Of a DNA stretch of 64,000 nucleotides, positions 1 to 8,647 are shown one piece after another. Position 1 is the stretch's first letter. Every line of letters begins with the position of its first letter. The translations under genes were made by a program, and so were the position numbers. The DNA is from Methanobacterium_D oryzae. Its GTDB lineage: Archaea > Methanobacteriota > Methanobacteria > Methanobacteriales > Methanobacteriaceae. Below the pieces are notes generated by a model. The model did no database searches, was not told where the DNA came from, and saw only the letters and a list, made by a program, of their open reading frames with translations. The stretch is taken from the NCBI RefSeq assembly GCF_050433505.1, contig NZ_JBNPXC010000002.1, positions 682,001 through 746,000 on the forward strand, read 5' to 3'.

Positions 1-596
1 TTAACTGGACACCTACAGCAAGTGGATTAAAAACCATTAACGCAGCAGCAGATGTAAATAATGCAATCACTGAAACAAACGAAACCAACAACAACCTTAC
101 TAAGCAAATAACTGTGGTAACTCAAGGTTCGACTAATCTGCTAAGTGCAAATCAACAGGATGTTGAAACTGACCTAACAGGTTTTGACAACTACCTCTGT
201 ACGCTTACTAGAGATACCAGTGTTAAATATGCTGGAAATGCCAGTGCAAAAGCAGTAGCAAGCGGCGGCTTCAGTCAACTCATGTTTGCAGGTAATGGTA
301 TAGCGGTTACAGCGGGCAGTAATTATATGGCCAATGCGTATGTAAGAGCAGATGTAGGTACCCTTGGAAGCCAAACCATAACCATATTATACGATTGGTA
401 TGGTAATGATGGACATTTAGCGTATAATTACCAAATGATTAATGTCTCAGACATTGGTGAAAATGTATGGCATTATCTAGAGCTTACGGCAACAGCCCCT
501 ACGGGTGCTACATCAGTATATATGAGCATCGCATTAACAAACTCCGCATCAGGCGACACTTACTGGTACGACAATGGTGTATTAAGTTCCGTATAA
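1..596 (+). CDS. CARDB-domain surface protein, C-terminal part (truncated by window edge)
   Basis: The frame is open from base 3 to the stop at 594-596, so this is the 3' end of a gene that starts outside the window. The first ~38 residues (starting NWTPTASGLKTINAAAD, then ITETNETNN) are the end of a CARDB Ig-like domain, where 'aDs.n.i.EtnEtNN' is typical. A ~155-residue beta-rich domain follows, with Gly/Ser/Asn-rich strands (KYAGNASAKA, HYLELTATAPTGA, YWYDNGVL) resembling a carbohydrate-binding jelly-roll module. There is no C-terminal anchor. An ATG-like start at 114 would cut off the CARDB part and is not credible. Probably secreted or cell-surface; the jelly-roll assignment is inference. 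Confidence 0.7.
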   Translation, partial: NWTPTASGLKTINAAADVNNAITETNETNNNLTKQITVVTQGSTNLLSANQQDVETDLTGFDNYLCTLTRDTSVKYAGNASAKAVASGGFSQLMFAGNGIAVTAGSNYMANAYVRADVGTLGSQTITILYDWYGNDGHLAYNYQMINVSDIGENVWHYLELTATAPTGATSVYMSIALTNSASGDTYWYDNGVLSSV

Positions 597-843
597 TGTG
601 ATCTCGAACTGGATTCCAACGGAAAACAAGAAATTAACTTAAATGTATTAAATACATTTTATTTTCTTTTTTTAATTTTTTTGAACTTAAAATATTACTA
701 AATTTTGAATTTATTGATTCATATACTTCTAAAATGTTTATAAATGTTTTTAATAGATCCTACTGTTTTTGAAAACTACATTAATTTTCATATTAATAAT
801 TTATACATAAAATGTATTAATTATCTATTACATATACTAATAC

Positions 844-1425
844 ATGGTAATAAGAATTATAATGTTTGTATTAATTATTGTTATTCTAACTACCACAATA
901 TCCGCAAACATAAATTCAATAAACCAAATTACAAATCCCAATGAAATAAAATCAAACATAATTAAATCAGTAGAACAAATAAATATATTTAACGAAAAAA
1001 CTCCACAAAAAAACGTGAAAATAGAAGCATTAAAACCACAAAATATCTCCAAAGAAATAAACCCAGAAGAAGATGAAATAAAAAATTACTTCCAAAAGGT
1101 AGCAGAAGTACCCTATATACCTAATTACACTTCAACCACACCAAAAAAACCAGCACAATTTTGGAAAGACAACTACGGCGACTGCGACGATAAAAGTACC
1201 GCCTTTGCAGATTACCTGTACAAAAGAGGAGCAAAAAATATTAAAATGGTTTCAATAACACATGAATCACAAGAATATGCTCATGCATGCGTCATGTGGA
1301 ATGACAGGATCTTTGACCCAACAGCAAAACCACCAATTTACAACATGGAACAAGAAAAATACTTCAACTTCTTACTAAAACAAGGATTTAACTTCAGAGC
1401 AACCTATACCTATACACCAACATAA
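844..1425 (+). CDS. secreted transglutaminase-like protein
   Basis: 193 residues. Residues 1-21 form a signal peptide or anchor (VIRIIMFVLIIVILTTTISA). After a Lys/Asn-rich linker comes a transglutaminase-like core: GDCDDKSTAFADYLYKRG holds the probable nucleophile Cys114, EYAHACVMWND holds His147, and IFDPT holds Asp158, the usual Cys-His-Asp order. Family members hydrolyse or transfer peptide or isopeptide bonds; in methanogens with pseudomurein a cell-wall peptide substrate is plausible, but that is inference. No Shine-Dalgarno precedes the ATG, and AT-rich TATA-like sequence lies just upstream, so the message may be leaderless. It stands alone between a surface-protein gene and a decayed region. 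Confidence 0.75.
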   Translation: MVIRIIMFVLIIVILTTTISANINSINQITNPNEIKSNIIKSVEQINIFNEKTPQKNVKIEALKPQNISKEINPEEDEIKNYFQKVAEVPYIPNYTSTTPKKPAQFWKDNYGDCDDKSTAFADYLYKRGAKNIKMVSITHESQEYAHACVMWNDRIFDPTAKPPIYNMEQEKYFNFLLKQGFNFRATYTYTPT

Positions 1426-1576
1426 ACCCATTGAATAGAAGTAAAAAGAGATCAAAAATAACTACTTGTCTAGAAGTAACTATGTAAAATAAATTTAGTT
1501 GATTTTATGGAAGTTATTAGGAAAATAGTAAGTTAATTCTAACTTTAAACTGGAAATTCTGATTTTCTATCTTTAC

Positions 1577-1800
1577 TCATATTCCCTGATTGAGTATTAG
1601 GAGATTAACCCTTTTAGCCGATTTAATATTCTTGTTACAACCATATTTCCTAATAGTTTGGTCGGAAATAACTGATTTAAGTCCATAATGTTTAGTGTAT
1701 TTAATGGTAGGGACTTTTAAAGTTTCATTTGTTACATGTTGCACATTATGCTACTTTTACAAGCTTTAAGTTCTTAACGAAATCTTGCCCATGTTTAATT
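1577..1800 (-). pseudogene. decayed ORF, possibly a transposase relic
   Basis: Reading the minus strand, one frame gives LNMGKISLRT, then several stops, then an open run from HNVQHVTNETL through KYTKHYGLKSVISDQTIRKY to LLILNQGI and a stop. The Lys/Arg-rich composition and the 'ISDQTIRKYG...KSAKRV' texture recall archaeal transposase or TnpB-type proteins, but I cannot name a family. The stops show it is no longer coding. It abuts the truncated end of the NucS-like gene, which suggests an insertion or deletion event there. Family assignment is tentative. Confidence 0.3.
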
Positions 1801-1834
1801 TTGTAGGTTAAAATTATCTTTTAATACCTTAGCT

Positions 1835-2209
1835 TTAATAGCTTGAAACTAAATATGCTCTAATGATTTCAAGTTCCAAGGATTCATTTGACTTAATTGT
1901 GCTAATAACAATTTTATTGTCCATTATTTTTGTTTGGAACTTGGAATGTGAAGGTAGGGAAGCTACAGGTTTAAAATCGTATTCATGGTGAATGATAAAT
2001 GAACCGTCGGGTTTTATCATTATCAATATGTCTCTAAGATTCATGGTTTTTCCAGTGTATTTGATTTTACACTTGGCGATTAAGGTCAAGAATGCTTTTT
2101 TACGGAGTGATTCGTCTATAAAATCATATAGTTCTCTGTTTTGGGGGTTTTTTATTGTTTTAGTTTCCATAAGGTCCATCTTTGAGTTTTCAATTGTTTT
2201 TATTCTCAT
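1835..2209 (-). CDS. NucS-like N-terminal domain protein, truncated
   Basis: 124 residues. The pattern from KAFLTLIAKCKIKYTGK to LRDILIMIKPDGSFIIHH, then YDFKPVASLPS and ending ELEIIRAYLVSSY, follows the N-terminal DNA-binding/dimerisation domain of the archaeal endonuclease NucS/EndoMS, where 'LL..KpDGS.lvH....kPvnW' is characteristic. Full-length NucS has about 240-250 residues with a C-terminal RecB-like nuclease domain. Here the protein stops where that domain should begin, and a decayed open frame follows downstream, so nuclease activity is not expected. It may be a relic or a DNA-binding-only derivative. The start is uncertain: several in-frame Mets lie near the 5' end (residues 1, 11 and 14). 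Confidence 0.55.
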   Translation of the reverse strand: MRIKTIENSKMDLMETKTIKNPQNRELYDFIDESLRKKAFLTLIAKCKIKYTGKTMNLRDILIMIKPDGSFIIHHEYDFKPVASLPSHSKFQTKIMDNKIVISTIKSNESLELEIIRAYLVSSY

Positions 2210-2309
2210 TGATTTATATGGAACTTATTGTATATAATAGTTACTATTAGTATCAAATTGTAACAAATTGGAAATATTTTATAAACTTTGAAAAAAATAT
2301 TATAAAAAC

Positions 2310-2486
2310 ATGTCTAATGAAAATGTAAGGGTAAATGTAACTCTATCCAAGGAGGATTATGAAATATTGGTTCAATTAGCTAAAAAAGCCGGATTAAAAC
2401 CAACTACATTAGCAAGATTATTTATTAAAAGAGTAATAGATAAAAATAAAAATAATATAGATGATTTCCTTTTATTCAACGATTAA
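2310..2486 (+). CDS. small ribbon-helix-helix-like protein, 58 aa
   Basis: ATG at 2310, stop 2484-2486. The N-terminal strand VRVNVTLSKEDYEILVQLAK is followed by a helix (KAGLKPTTLARLFIKRVID), which is the CopG/Arc ribbon-helix-helix layout (basic beta strand, helix, turn at Gly-Leu, second helix). Such proteins bind DNA as dimers and often act as antitoxins or autoregulators. No toxin-like partner is adjacent: the gene stands alone, divergent from the NucS-like fragment. A TATA-like run (TTTATAAACTTTG, from 2278) lies close upstream, so initiation may be leaderless. It is easily missed by length cut-offs. Confidence 0.6.
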   Translation: MSNENVRVNVTLSKEDYEILVQLAKKAGLKPTTLARLFIKRVIDKNKNNIDDFLLFND

Positions 2487-2630
2487 AACTCTTTATTTTT
2501 CAGTTTTTACAAGCATTATCTTTAAATTATACAAGTTTGTAATCATCATTTCAATGTTCATGAATTATAAATTATTTTACATCATTTAAAATTGGTTAAG
2601 GTGCATATAAGGACACTTAATGATCTTGAA

Positions 2631-2652
2631 ACAGATTTAATCTGTCTTTTTT
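2631..2652 (+). terminator. hairpin plus T-tract
   Basis: A perfect 6-bp inverted repeat (ACAGAT, loop TTA, ATCTGT) is followed at once by CTTTTTT. It lies 145 bases after the small RHH gene on the plus strand. It looks like a terminator, although archaeal termination mainly relies on the T-tract alone. The rest of 2487-2952 is AT-rich and holds no convincing gene. Confidence 0.35.
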
Positions 2653-2921
2653 CTAATTTAAACCTTTGAAATAATTCATTTTAGAAAATTATTTTTAATT
2701 TAGATATAATCTTTTTACTATTTTATTCTATATCTTACTTATTATAAAAAAATTTAACCTAACTACAATTCAACTCAAAAATATTCTTATTAAATCAAAA
2801 CTATATATTAAATTTATAAAATCAATACTAAAAGTTTAGAACATTAAAATTTAAGAAAATATAATTATTATATATACAATCCACACAAATAGTGACAATA
2901 ACTTTATAATATAATAGACAA

Positions 2922-2931
2922 TATTTATATA
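2922..2931 (+). promoter_or_regulatory. TATA box of the class III pilin gene
   Basis: TATTTATATA is centred about 26 bases before the ATG at 2953. Archaeal transcription starts about 25 bases downstream of the box, so the transcript should begin at or next to the start codon. No Shine-Dalgarno is visible, consistent with a leaderless mRNA. Confidence 0.5.
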
Positions 2932-2952
2932 ACTGTGAAAATAACATAAATA

Positions 2953-3408
2953 ATGAGAAAAATGTTTAAGAAAGGAATGGATAACAAGGGACAAATTTCA
3001 GCAGAATACCTTTTACTAATGGTAATCATAATACTAATTTTAAGTTCTGTTACAATACCTTTAGCCAGCCAATCCATAGATGCCAGCAATAACGTTACAA
3101 TAACTTCAGACGCAAAAACAGCCGTTAGTAGTATTGCAGATGCCGTAAATGTTGTTTATGCCAATGGTCCAGGCGCAGTAAGAACACTTGATGTTAACAT
3201 TCCCCAAAATGGAATGAGTTTTGCTACAAACGAAAATAATATCACTCTTACCACAGTTTCAATTAAGGATTCAAATGGTAATGCCAAAGTAGTGAGTGCA
3301 AATACTCAATTTGCAGTTAATAATATTACAACTACTCTAAATGAAGGAAACCATAAAGTCAATATTGCATGGACTGATAATAATTATATAACCATAACAG
3401 TTTCATAA
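2953..3408 (+). CDS. class III signal peptide (archaeal pilin-like) protein
   Basis: 151 residues. A basic n-region (MRKMFKKGMDNKG) is followed by QISAEYLLLMVIIILIL. This is the DUF361 class III signal, cut after Gly13 before Gln14 by the EppA-type prepilin peptidase, with the hydrophobic stretch kept as the assembly helix and the conserved Glu at +5. The remainder (SIDASNNVTITSDAKTAVSS and on) is a small beta-rich head with several N-glycosylation sequons. It is likely a major or minor pilin, or a secreted pilin-like subunit, on the cell surface. It stands alone, so assembly proteins must be encoded elsewhere. Confidence 0.85.
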   Translation: MRKMFKKGMDNKGQISAEYLLLMVIIILILSSVTIPLASQSIDASNNVTITSDAKTAVSSIADAVNVVYANGPGAVRTLDVNIPQNGMSFATNENNITLTTVSIKDSNGNAKVVSANTQFAVNNITTTLNEGNHKVNIAWTDNNYITITVS

Positions 3409-3635
3409 ATAGGAAAAAATTTATTTTCTGTTATTTAAAATTTTGTCTTTTGAGTTAAACCAGTTTAATGAAGTATAAAAACATAATATTGTAGCGTACA
3501 AAAATTAAAGACTTTTGCAGATACGAAATAGTGTTTTCTAAATATCAACCCTCATTTTGTATATGCTAAAATCGCAGCAAATAACAATTTTTTTTGAAAA
3601 ATATTAATTTTTAATATAATGTTATACATTTACAT

Positions 3636-4865
3636 TCATTTTTTTCGCTTAATTTTGATTAATATTAAAAGAGCAAAAATTCCATAACTTATTAACCAAC
3701 TATAACCAATTCCGTTTATTCCAAAAATCATCATTAATAAATAACTCAAAAATATGATAAGAGCAGAGTTCATGGAACTGATAATAATTAAACTTTTAAT
3801 ATCTTTTTGAACTTTTTTTATTGAAATATAAGTTTGATAAATTGCTACAAAAAAACTAGAAATTGATAAAATTTTTAGTAAAGTAAATCCTTCAAGATAA
3901 TCTTTACCAAAAATGCTAAGCATAACATCACCATATAAAAAGATTAGTATTATTAAAGGAATTAATATTATAACCGTCAATTTAAAAGATTTGATAGCAG
4001 TTTCATTAAGAGATTTTCCATGACTGCCTTCAACAAAAAGAGAAGTGCTAAATGCATTAGGGATAAAAGATAATACCGAGAATATTGCAAATGAAATGTA
4101 GTAATAAGCAGCATCTACTGCTCCCAAAATATTCAAAACTATCACTGGCAAAACATATGTTGGAATCATATTAAAAATTCCAGCGAAGTAATTTCCCATT
4201 GAAAAACGAAAAGACTCTTTTAAAAAATTAATATCAATTTTTTTAAACCTTATATCAACTTTAAATAAAAAATAAGTTGAAAACATGGTAGCAATTATTA
4301 AAGAGGTACCAATGGAATATAAAATTCCAAATTCTCCTAAAAATATAAAAGAAAAAAGAAAAAGTAATCTTGATCCTATTACTATTGTTTGATAAAGATA
4401 GTACTGTGCTTTTCTTAAAGCAATAAAGGAATTACTTGCTAAAAAAGTTATTGAATTTGCTAAAACAAATGCAATAAATAGTAATGGATGCTCCTGTAAG
4501 ATTATAAGAGAAGGAGACCAAAAACTTATACTTAAAATAAAAATTATTCCTATTAACACAGAAAAAGATGCTGAAATCGTTATTGCAGTGCTAAATACAT
4601 TACTATTGTTCCTATTTGGAAAAAATCGTATTATAGATTGATCAAAACCAAAACTAGAAATATAAACAATAATAAACATTAAAGAAATAATTGCAGTATT
4701 TAATCCTATATACTCCGTAGAATAAAGTCTTGAGGCAAAAATCCAAAAAAGAAACCCTATAAATGAGTTCAATATCGAAGTTAATATTATTAAGAAAGAA
4801 GTTTTATATAATGGATCTTTCTTAAATCTCATAAAATTTTTAGCTGTAATATTCATAAATTTCAC
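3636..4865 (-). CDS. polysaccharide/oligosaccharide flippase (MATE/MOP superfamily)
   Basis: 409 residues, almost entirely hydrophobic, with about 12 predicted membrane helices. The N-terminus (TSFLIILTSILNSFIGFLFW, then ASRLYSTEYIGLNTAI) fits Wzx/RfbX-like flippases: 'ly..eeyGl..a..sl' after helix 1 is typical. Slightly shorter than many relatives (~450-500). Expected role: flipping lipid-linked glycan across the cytoplasmic membrane. It is the last gene of the co-directional operon running down from 14429, two bases after the membrane protein upstream, so it probably moves the glycan built by that operon. Confidence 0.85.
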   Translation of the reverse strand: MKFMNITAKNFMRFKKDPLYKTSFLIILTSILNSFIGFLFWIFASRLYSTEYIGLNTAIISLMFIIVYISSFGFDQSIIRFFPNRNNSNVFSTAITISASFSVLIGIIFILSISFWSPSLIILQEHPLLFIAFVLANSITFLASNSFIALRKAQYYLYQTIVIGSRLLFLFSFIFLGEFGILYSIGTSLIIATMFSTYFLFKVDIRFKKIDINFLKESFRFSMGNYFAGIFNMIPTYVLPVIVLNILGAVDAAYYYISFAIFSVLSFIPNAFSTSLFVEGSHGKSLNETAIKSFKLTVIILIPLIILIFLYGDVMLSIFGKDYLEGFTLLKILSISSFFVAIYQTYISIKKVQKDIKSLIIISSMNSALIIFLSYLLMMIFGINGIGYSWLISYGIFALLILIKIKRKK

Positions 4866-4867
4866 TT

Positions 4868-6691
4868 TTATTTATAAGCTGAAGGATTAACAAAAAAGAC
4901 GTTCATTTCTCCATTGTTATATATTTTATCAACACTATTGTCAGTATCTATTGAAAGAAAGTCTTTTTTATCAAATTTATTTAATTTTTTAAATAAATCA
5001 GTGTAATACAATTCGTCGAATTTATTTAATTGAAAGTAAATAGGCCTCTTCAATTTTAAAGACTCTGATAAAGTTTTATCATCAGTACCAAAATGATCTG
5101 GAAAATTATCTAAAGGTCCACTTACAGAGGAAATAGGATTTATACCTGATTGATTTGTTTTCCAACTAGCCCCATATATTGCATCAGTGAATCTACGGGC
5201 TTCTTTATTATAATTCATTTGGATAAAAGGATTTCTATTCGAAATTAACCAATGATATCCTGTTATTTCACTGTAAGTTACCTGAGCATTTGGTTGATCT
5301 GTATATGGCGATGGATAAACACTGAATATACCCACAATCGAAGGAAGAAAGATAACTAGTATAACTATACTTGTAAATATTTTTTTTGGAGAATTTAAAA
5401 GTTTAAATAGAGCTAAACCTACGAAAATAGGAGTAACTATTAAAAGAAGGGTAATATATCTCCATCCAAAAAAATAAATTGTCGGAGCAAAAACTCCAAT
5501 AGTAGAAAATATCATTGTAATAAAGAAATATACAACCAAAATAATTAAAATATCATTTTTTTTATTATCATCTTTCATGATTTTTTTTGCTAAAAATAAG
5601 ATTACCAATAAAGATATTATTATATAAAGAAATGAATGCCCATAATTTTTTAGATATAAGGCTATTATATCCATAATATTAAGATTTAATTTTGATACGC
5701 CTCCATTTAAACTATCAAAAGTAGAAGGAGCAGATGCTTCATTTAATAACCATTTTAGTGTATTTCCAAAACTATATTTCCAAAATAAAAAATTAGATGA
5801 GATCCACGTAATTAGTGAAATTATTAAAATCAAAGGTAGATTAAATAAAGATTTGTTATCTGATTTAAAGGAATCCATAATATTCAATTTTTTCATAATT
5901 GCTTTTAAATATGGTGAAATAGCAAAAATTAAGAAAATGAAAGTCAAAAAGATTGCAGTTAGAGGATGTAAAAACGGAATAGAAAAAACCGTTATAATTG
6001 TTATTATTGCAAATTGAATACCATTGTTTTCTGAATATTTATATCTAAAAAATAAGAACAAAAAAAGAGGAAACAACAGTGATCCTAAACCAAATGGCAT
6101 ATTCTGAGAATAGTAACCTGAAGCCGATAACAAAAAAACTGTACTAGCTATAGTAACTAAAAATGTTTGTTTTTTATTTAAAAATATATTCGAAAATAAA
6201 TACATAAAAATCACGAAAAGAACATAATATAGTGATGTAATAGCTTGAAATATTTTTTGAGGTGCTATTTTGGTTATTAATGATAATTCAGTAACATAAA
6301 TGTGAGATAATGGATATACATCTATATCTGATATTTTAGATGTTAAATATATATCCATGACATGACCTAACTGTGTTAATGAATCTTCGCGACCATAAAC
6401 ATAATAGTTCTTCATTATAGGCAATAACATTATTACTAGATTGCATAAAATTATTATAAACAAACTTATGAAAACATATTTTTTTGAATAATTATTATTT
6501 AATGCATATATAAAAGTGAAAATTGCAAGTCCAATACTACTAATAATAAGGATCCATGAATAAAAAGGAACGGATAAATAAATTGATAATTCATATCCTC
6601 CAGACAAATTAGTATATACTAACAGTACAAAAAGGAATAAAAATAAAAAACAAATAATAAATATACACTTGATAAGTCTATTTTGAATCAA
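4868..6691 (-). CDS. polytopic membrane protein, GT-C glycosyltransferase-like
   Basis: 607 residues: a signal-anchor-like first helix, about 12 more membrane helices and a soluble ~130-residue C-terminal domain (from about YPSPYTDQPNAQVTYSE onward). The first extracytoplasmic loop carries an acidic motif (YGREDSLTQLGHVMDIYLTS), like the Glu-Asp loop of GT-C type lipid-sugar-dependent transferases. The topology fits an enzyme using polyprenyl-phosphate sugars outside the membrane, perhaps the polymerase or transferase of this glycan operon. I recognise the fold class, not the family. Twenty-two bases separate it from the HPr-kinase-like gene upstream. Confidence 0.5.
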   Translation of the reverse strand: MIQNRLIKCIFIICFLFLFLFVLLVYTNLSGGYELSIYLSVPFYSWILIISSIGLAIFTFIYALNNNYSKKYVFISLFIIILCNLVIMLLPIMKNYYVYGREDSLTQLGHVMDIYLTSKISDIDVYPLSHIYVTELSLITKIAPQKIFQAITSLYYVLFVIFMYLFSNIFLNKKQTFLVTIASTVFLLSASGYYSQNMPFGLGSLLFPLFLFLFFRYKYSENNGIQFAIITIITVFSIPFLHPLTAIFLTFIFLIFAISPYLKAIMKKLNIMDSFKSDNKSLFNLPLILIISLITWISSNFLFWKYSFGNTLKWLLNEASAPSTFDSLNGGVSKLNLNIMDIIALYLKNYGHSFLYIIISLLVILFLAKKIMKDDNKKNDILIILVVYFFITMIFSTIGVFAPTIYFFGWRYITLLLIVTPIFVGLALFKLLNSPKKIFTSIVILVIFLPSIVGIFSVYPSPYTDQPNAQVTYSEITGYHWLISNRNPFIQMNYNKEARRFTDAIYGASWKTNQSGINPISSVSGPLDNFPDHFGTDDKTLSESLKLKRPIYFQLNKFDELYYTDLFKKLNKFDKKDFLSIDTDNSVDKIYNNGEMNVFFVNPSAYK

Positions 6692-6713
6692 TAAATCACC
6701 AGCACAATAAAAG

Positions 6714-7778
6714 TTAATCTAATGAACTTATAAAATTATGTATTGCATTGAAAGTACCTTCATCATAATTTTGAGGTATTTCTATATTATATACATCTAC
6801 ATTTTTAAAAGACAACTCAAGACAATTTTCCATTTTGCCAAAAAAGTTAGATACCTCACTTTTAGGGAATATATAACTATAAGCCAATAAATATTTAAAA
6901 AAATGAAATCCATAATCAACTAATCCCATACTTGGGCTTTTAATCATTTCGCTCATTTCATTTGCAATTAATTTCTGAATAAAATTTATATTATCATTTT
7001 TTCTTATTGTAACTTTGTTAATACTGTTTTTTCTTACTAAATTAAATAATGTCTTAGTTTGTGATGATTTAGTAATAGAAAATTCATATTTACTATTATT
7101 GAATAAATATAACAGAACATTTATTTTTCTTTTAATTGAAATAAAATCTTCTGATTCTAGATGTTTTATTCTATAATCAAATGTAGTAGGGTGCATTGGA
7201 AAACATATTGAATTACCTTTTGAATCAACAATAACACGTTCATCAGCAATAAAATTATATCCTCCTTTTCGGATTAAATCCATAGTAATAGAAGTCTTAG
7301 ATGATGAGCCTCTCCCACTGAATATATATGCATTACCATTTCTTTCTACAGAAGCAGCATGTATTAAATAATAACCTTTTAATGATAATTTATATTCTAT
7401 TATAGGTTTAAGAATTACATTATGATAGATTAGTGCAGGAAATAGTATATTTTCTCTTAACCCTCTGATTTTACTACTAAAGTTAATTGTCGTATTTCCT
7501 TTCTCAAAGCCAAAAATCTCAAATTCCCAATTAGCTTTTCCACCAGAATCTTTACAATAAAAATAGTTATCTCGTATATGATATTTATGATCTACAAGAT
7601 AACATCCATCCTTAGAAGGATTAAATTTGCCTATATTTAAAATTATATCTGGATTTTCAATTTTAGTATCCGTCTTAAAATATAAAAAAGGGTTATTTAA
7701 ATCTTCAACAAAGCTCCTTTTAATATTTTTTATTTCTAGAGTTAAAAGATTATTTATTGAATAGTACTCTGAAGTCAT
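6714..7778 (-). CDS. HPr-kinase-like protein with degenerate P-loop
   Basis: 354 residues. A ~140-residue N-terminal beta-rich domain (YLVDHKYHIRDNYFYCKD, WEFEIFGFEKG) is followed by an HprK C-terminal-like kinase core: YYLIHAASVERNGNAYIFSG, then GRGSSSKTSI where the P-loop should be, and FIADERVIVD. The P-loop lacks the Gly before Lys (GxxxxSKT in place of GxxxxGKT), so activity may be reduced or lost. It is paralogous to the gene at 8644-9696 (shared YFYCK, W.FEI.GFE, IHA motifs). Its start overlaps the methyltransferase stop by 4 bases. In this context it may modify a glycan or peptide, but the substrate is unknown. Confidence 0.65.
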   Translation of the reverse strand: MTSEYYSINNLLTLEIKNIKRSFVEDLNNPFLYFKTDTKIENPDIILNIGKFNPSKDGCYLVDHKYHIRDNYFYCKDSGGKANWEFEIFGFEKGNTTINFSSKIRGLRENILFPALIYHNVILKPIIEYKLSLKGYYLIHAASVERNGNAYIFSGRGSSSKTSITMDLIRKGGYNFIADERVIVDSKGNSICFPMHPTTFDYRIKHLESEDFISIKRKINVLLYLFNNSKYEFSITKSSQTKTLFNLVRKNSINKVTIRKNDNINFIQKLIANEMSEMIKSPSMGLVDYGFHFFKYLLAYSYIFPKSEVSNFFGKMENCLELSFKNVDVYNIEIPQNYDEGTFNAIHNFISSLD

Positions 7779-8647
7779 TCCATACCTCTCTTTTCAGATG
7801 TAACTTGAATGCTAGAAGCTAAATACTTTTTTAAAAGTGATCTATTGAATAGTAGATAAAAAATATGTTCCAACCTGGTCAAATTGAATTCTTTTATAAT
7901 AGGGATATAGTTTAAATAAGATATTGAAAATCCAACAGAATTTAAATCATTTATTATTGATTTAGTAGAGTAAACTCTCAAATGTATTTTTTTTACTTCC
8001 TCAATATCTCGCTTTTTAATTTTTCTGAAAATATATAAAAAAATTTCTTTAAATGGCAAATTTATAACTGGAACTTGAATATATAACTCACCATCTTCCT
8101 TTAAAAAATTTTTAAAATTATTTAGAGCTTTATTTGGATCTTCTAAATGTTCTAAAACTGCAGTACAAATCACAATATCTGCAAATTCTTTAGAAAAGAT
8201 ATTTTTCTGGATATCTCCACATATTAGAAAAAGATTATCTTTTTCCATTCTTTTTAATTCTTTTAATGCAGTTAATGATAAATCTACTATAATATATTTA
8301 TTCACATCATCGACCAAATTATTTGCAATAAAGCCTCTACCGCCCCCTGCATCAACAATCACTTTATTTTTGATATTTAAATTTTCAATCTCCCTTAGAT
8401 CATCAAAACAATGAGAAGGAACATTTTTTTGTTCCCTAATATCCTCTTTTACATTTGTATAAAGTTCTTCATATATTTTTTTTATTTCTGCGTCTTTAAT
8501 TTCTTCATTTGTTAGTATAATAGGAATATCATCTATAATGGGATATCTTTCGTTACAATTGCTACAAATAAGACAGTTTTTATCATGATTAAAACTTGAA
8601 TAACAACTAGGACATCTTAAAAACGATAGTAATTCTTGAATTTTCAT
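7775..8647 (-). CDS. SAM-dependent methyltransferase with N-terminal zinc ribbon
   Basis: 290 residues. The N-terminus is a Trm112-like zinc ribbon (LSFLRCPSCYSSF, LICSNCNERYPIIDDIPIIL). It is followed by a class I methyltransferase: motif I VIVDAGGGRGFIANN, and the post-motif region ADIVICTAVLEHLEDPNKAL typical of methyltransf_11/23 enzymes. It is sandwiched between two HPr-kinase-like genes with 4-base overlaps on both sides, so the three are translationally coupled. Similar zinc-ribbon methyltransferases sit in glycan clusters and methylate sugars or lipid carriers. A second one occurs in the lasso cluster at 17538-18383. Substrate unknown. Confidence 0.75.
   Translation of the reverse strand: MKIQELLSFLRCPSCYSSFNHDKNCLICSNCNERYPIIDDIPIILTNEEIKDAEIKKIYEELYTNVKEDIREQKNVPSHCFDDLREIENLNIKNKVIVDAGGGRGFIANNLVDDVNKYIIVDLSLTALKELKRMEKDNLFLICGDIQKNIFSKEFADIVICTAVLEHLEDPNKALNNFKNFLKEDGELYIQVPVINLPFKEIFLYIFRKIKKRDIEEVKKIHLRVYSTKSIINDLNSVGFSISYLNYIPIIKEFNLTRLEHIFYLLFNRSLLKKYLASSIQVTSEKRGME

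Noticed and set aside
744..944. Frame overlapping the start of the transglutaminase-like gene
   Set aside because: Asn/Tyr/Ile-rich translation of AT-rich DNA in another frame; the transglutaminase frame has clear motifs.
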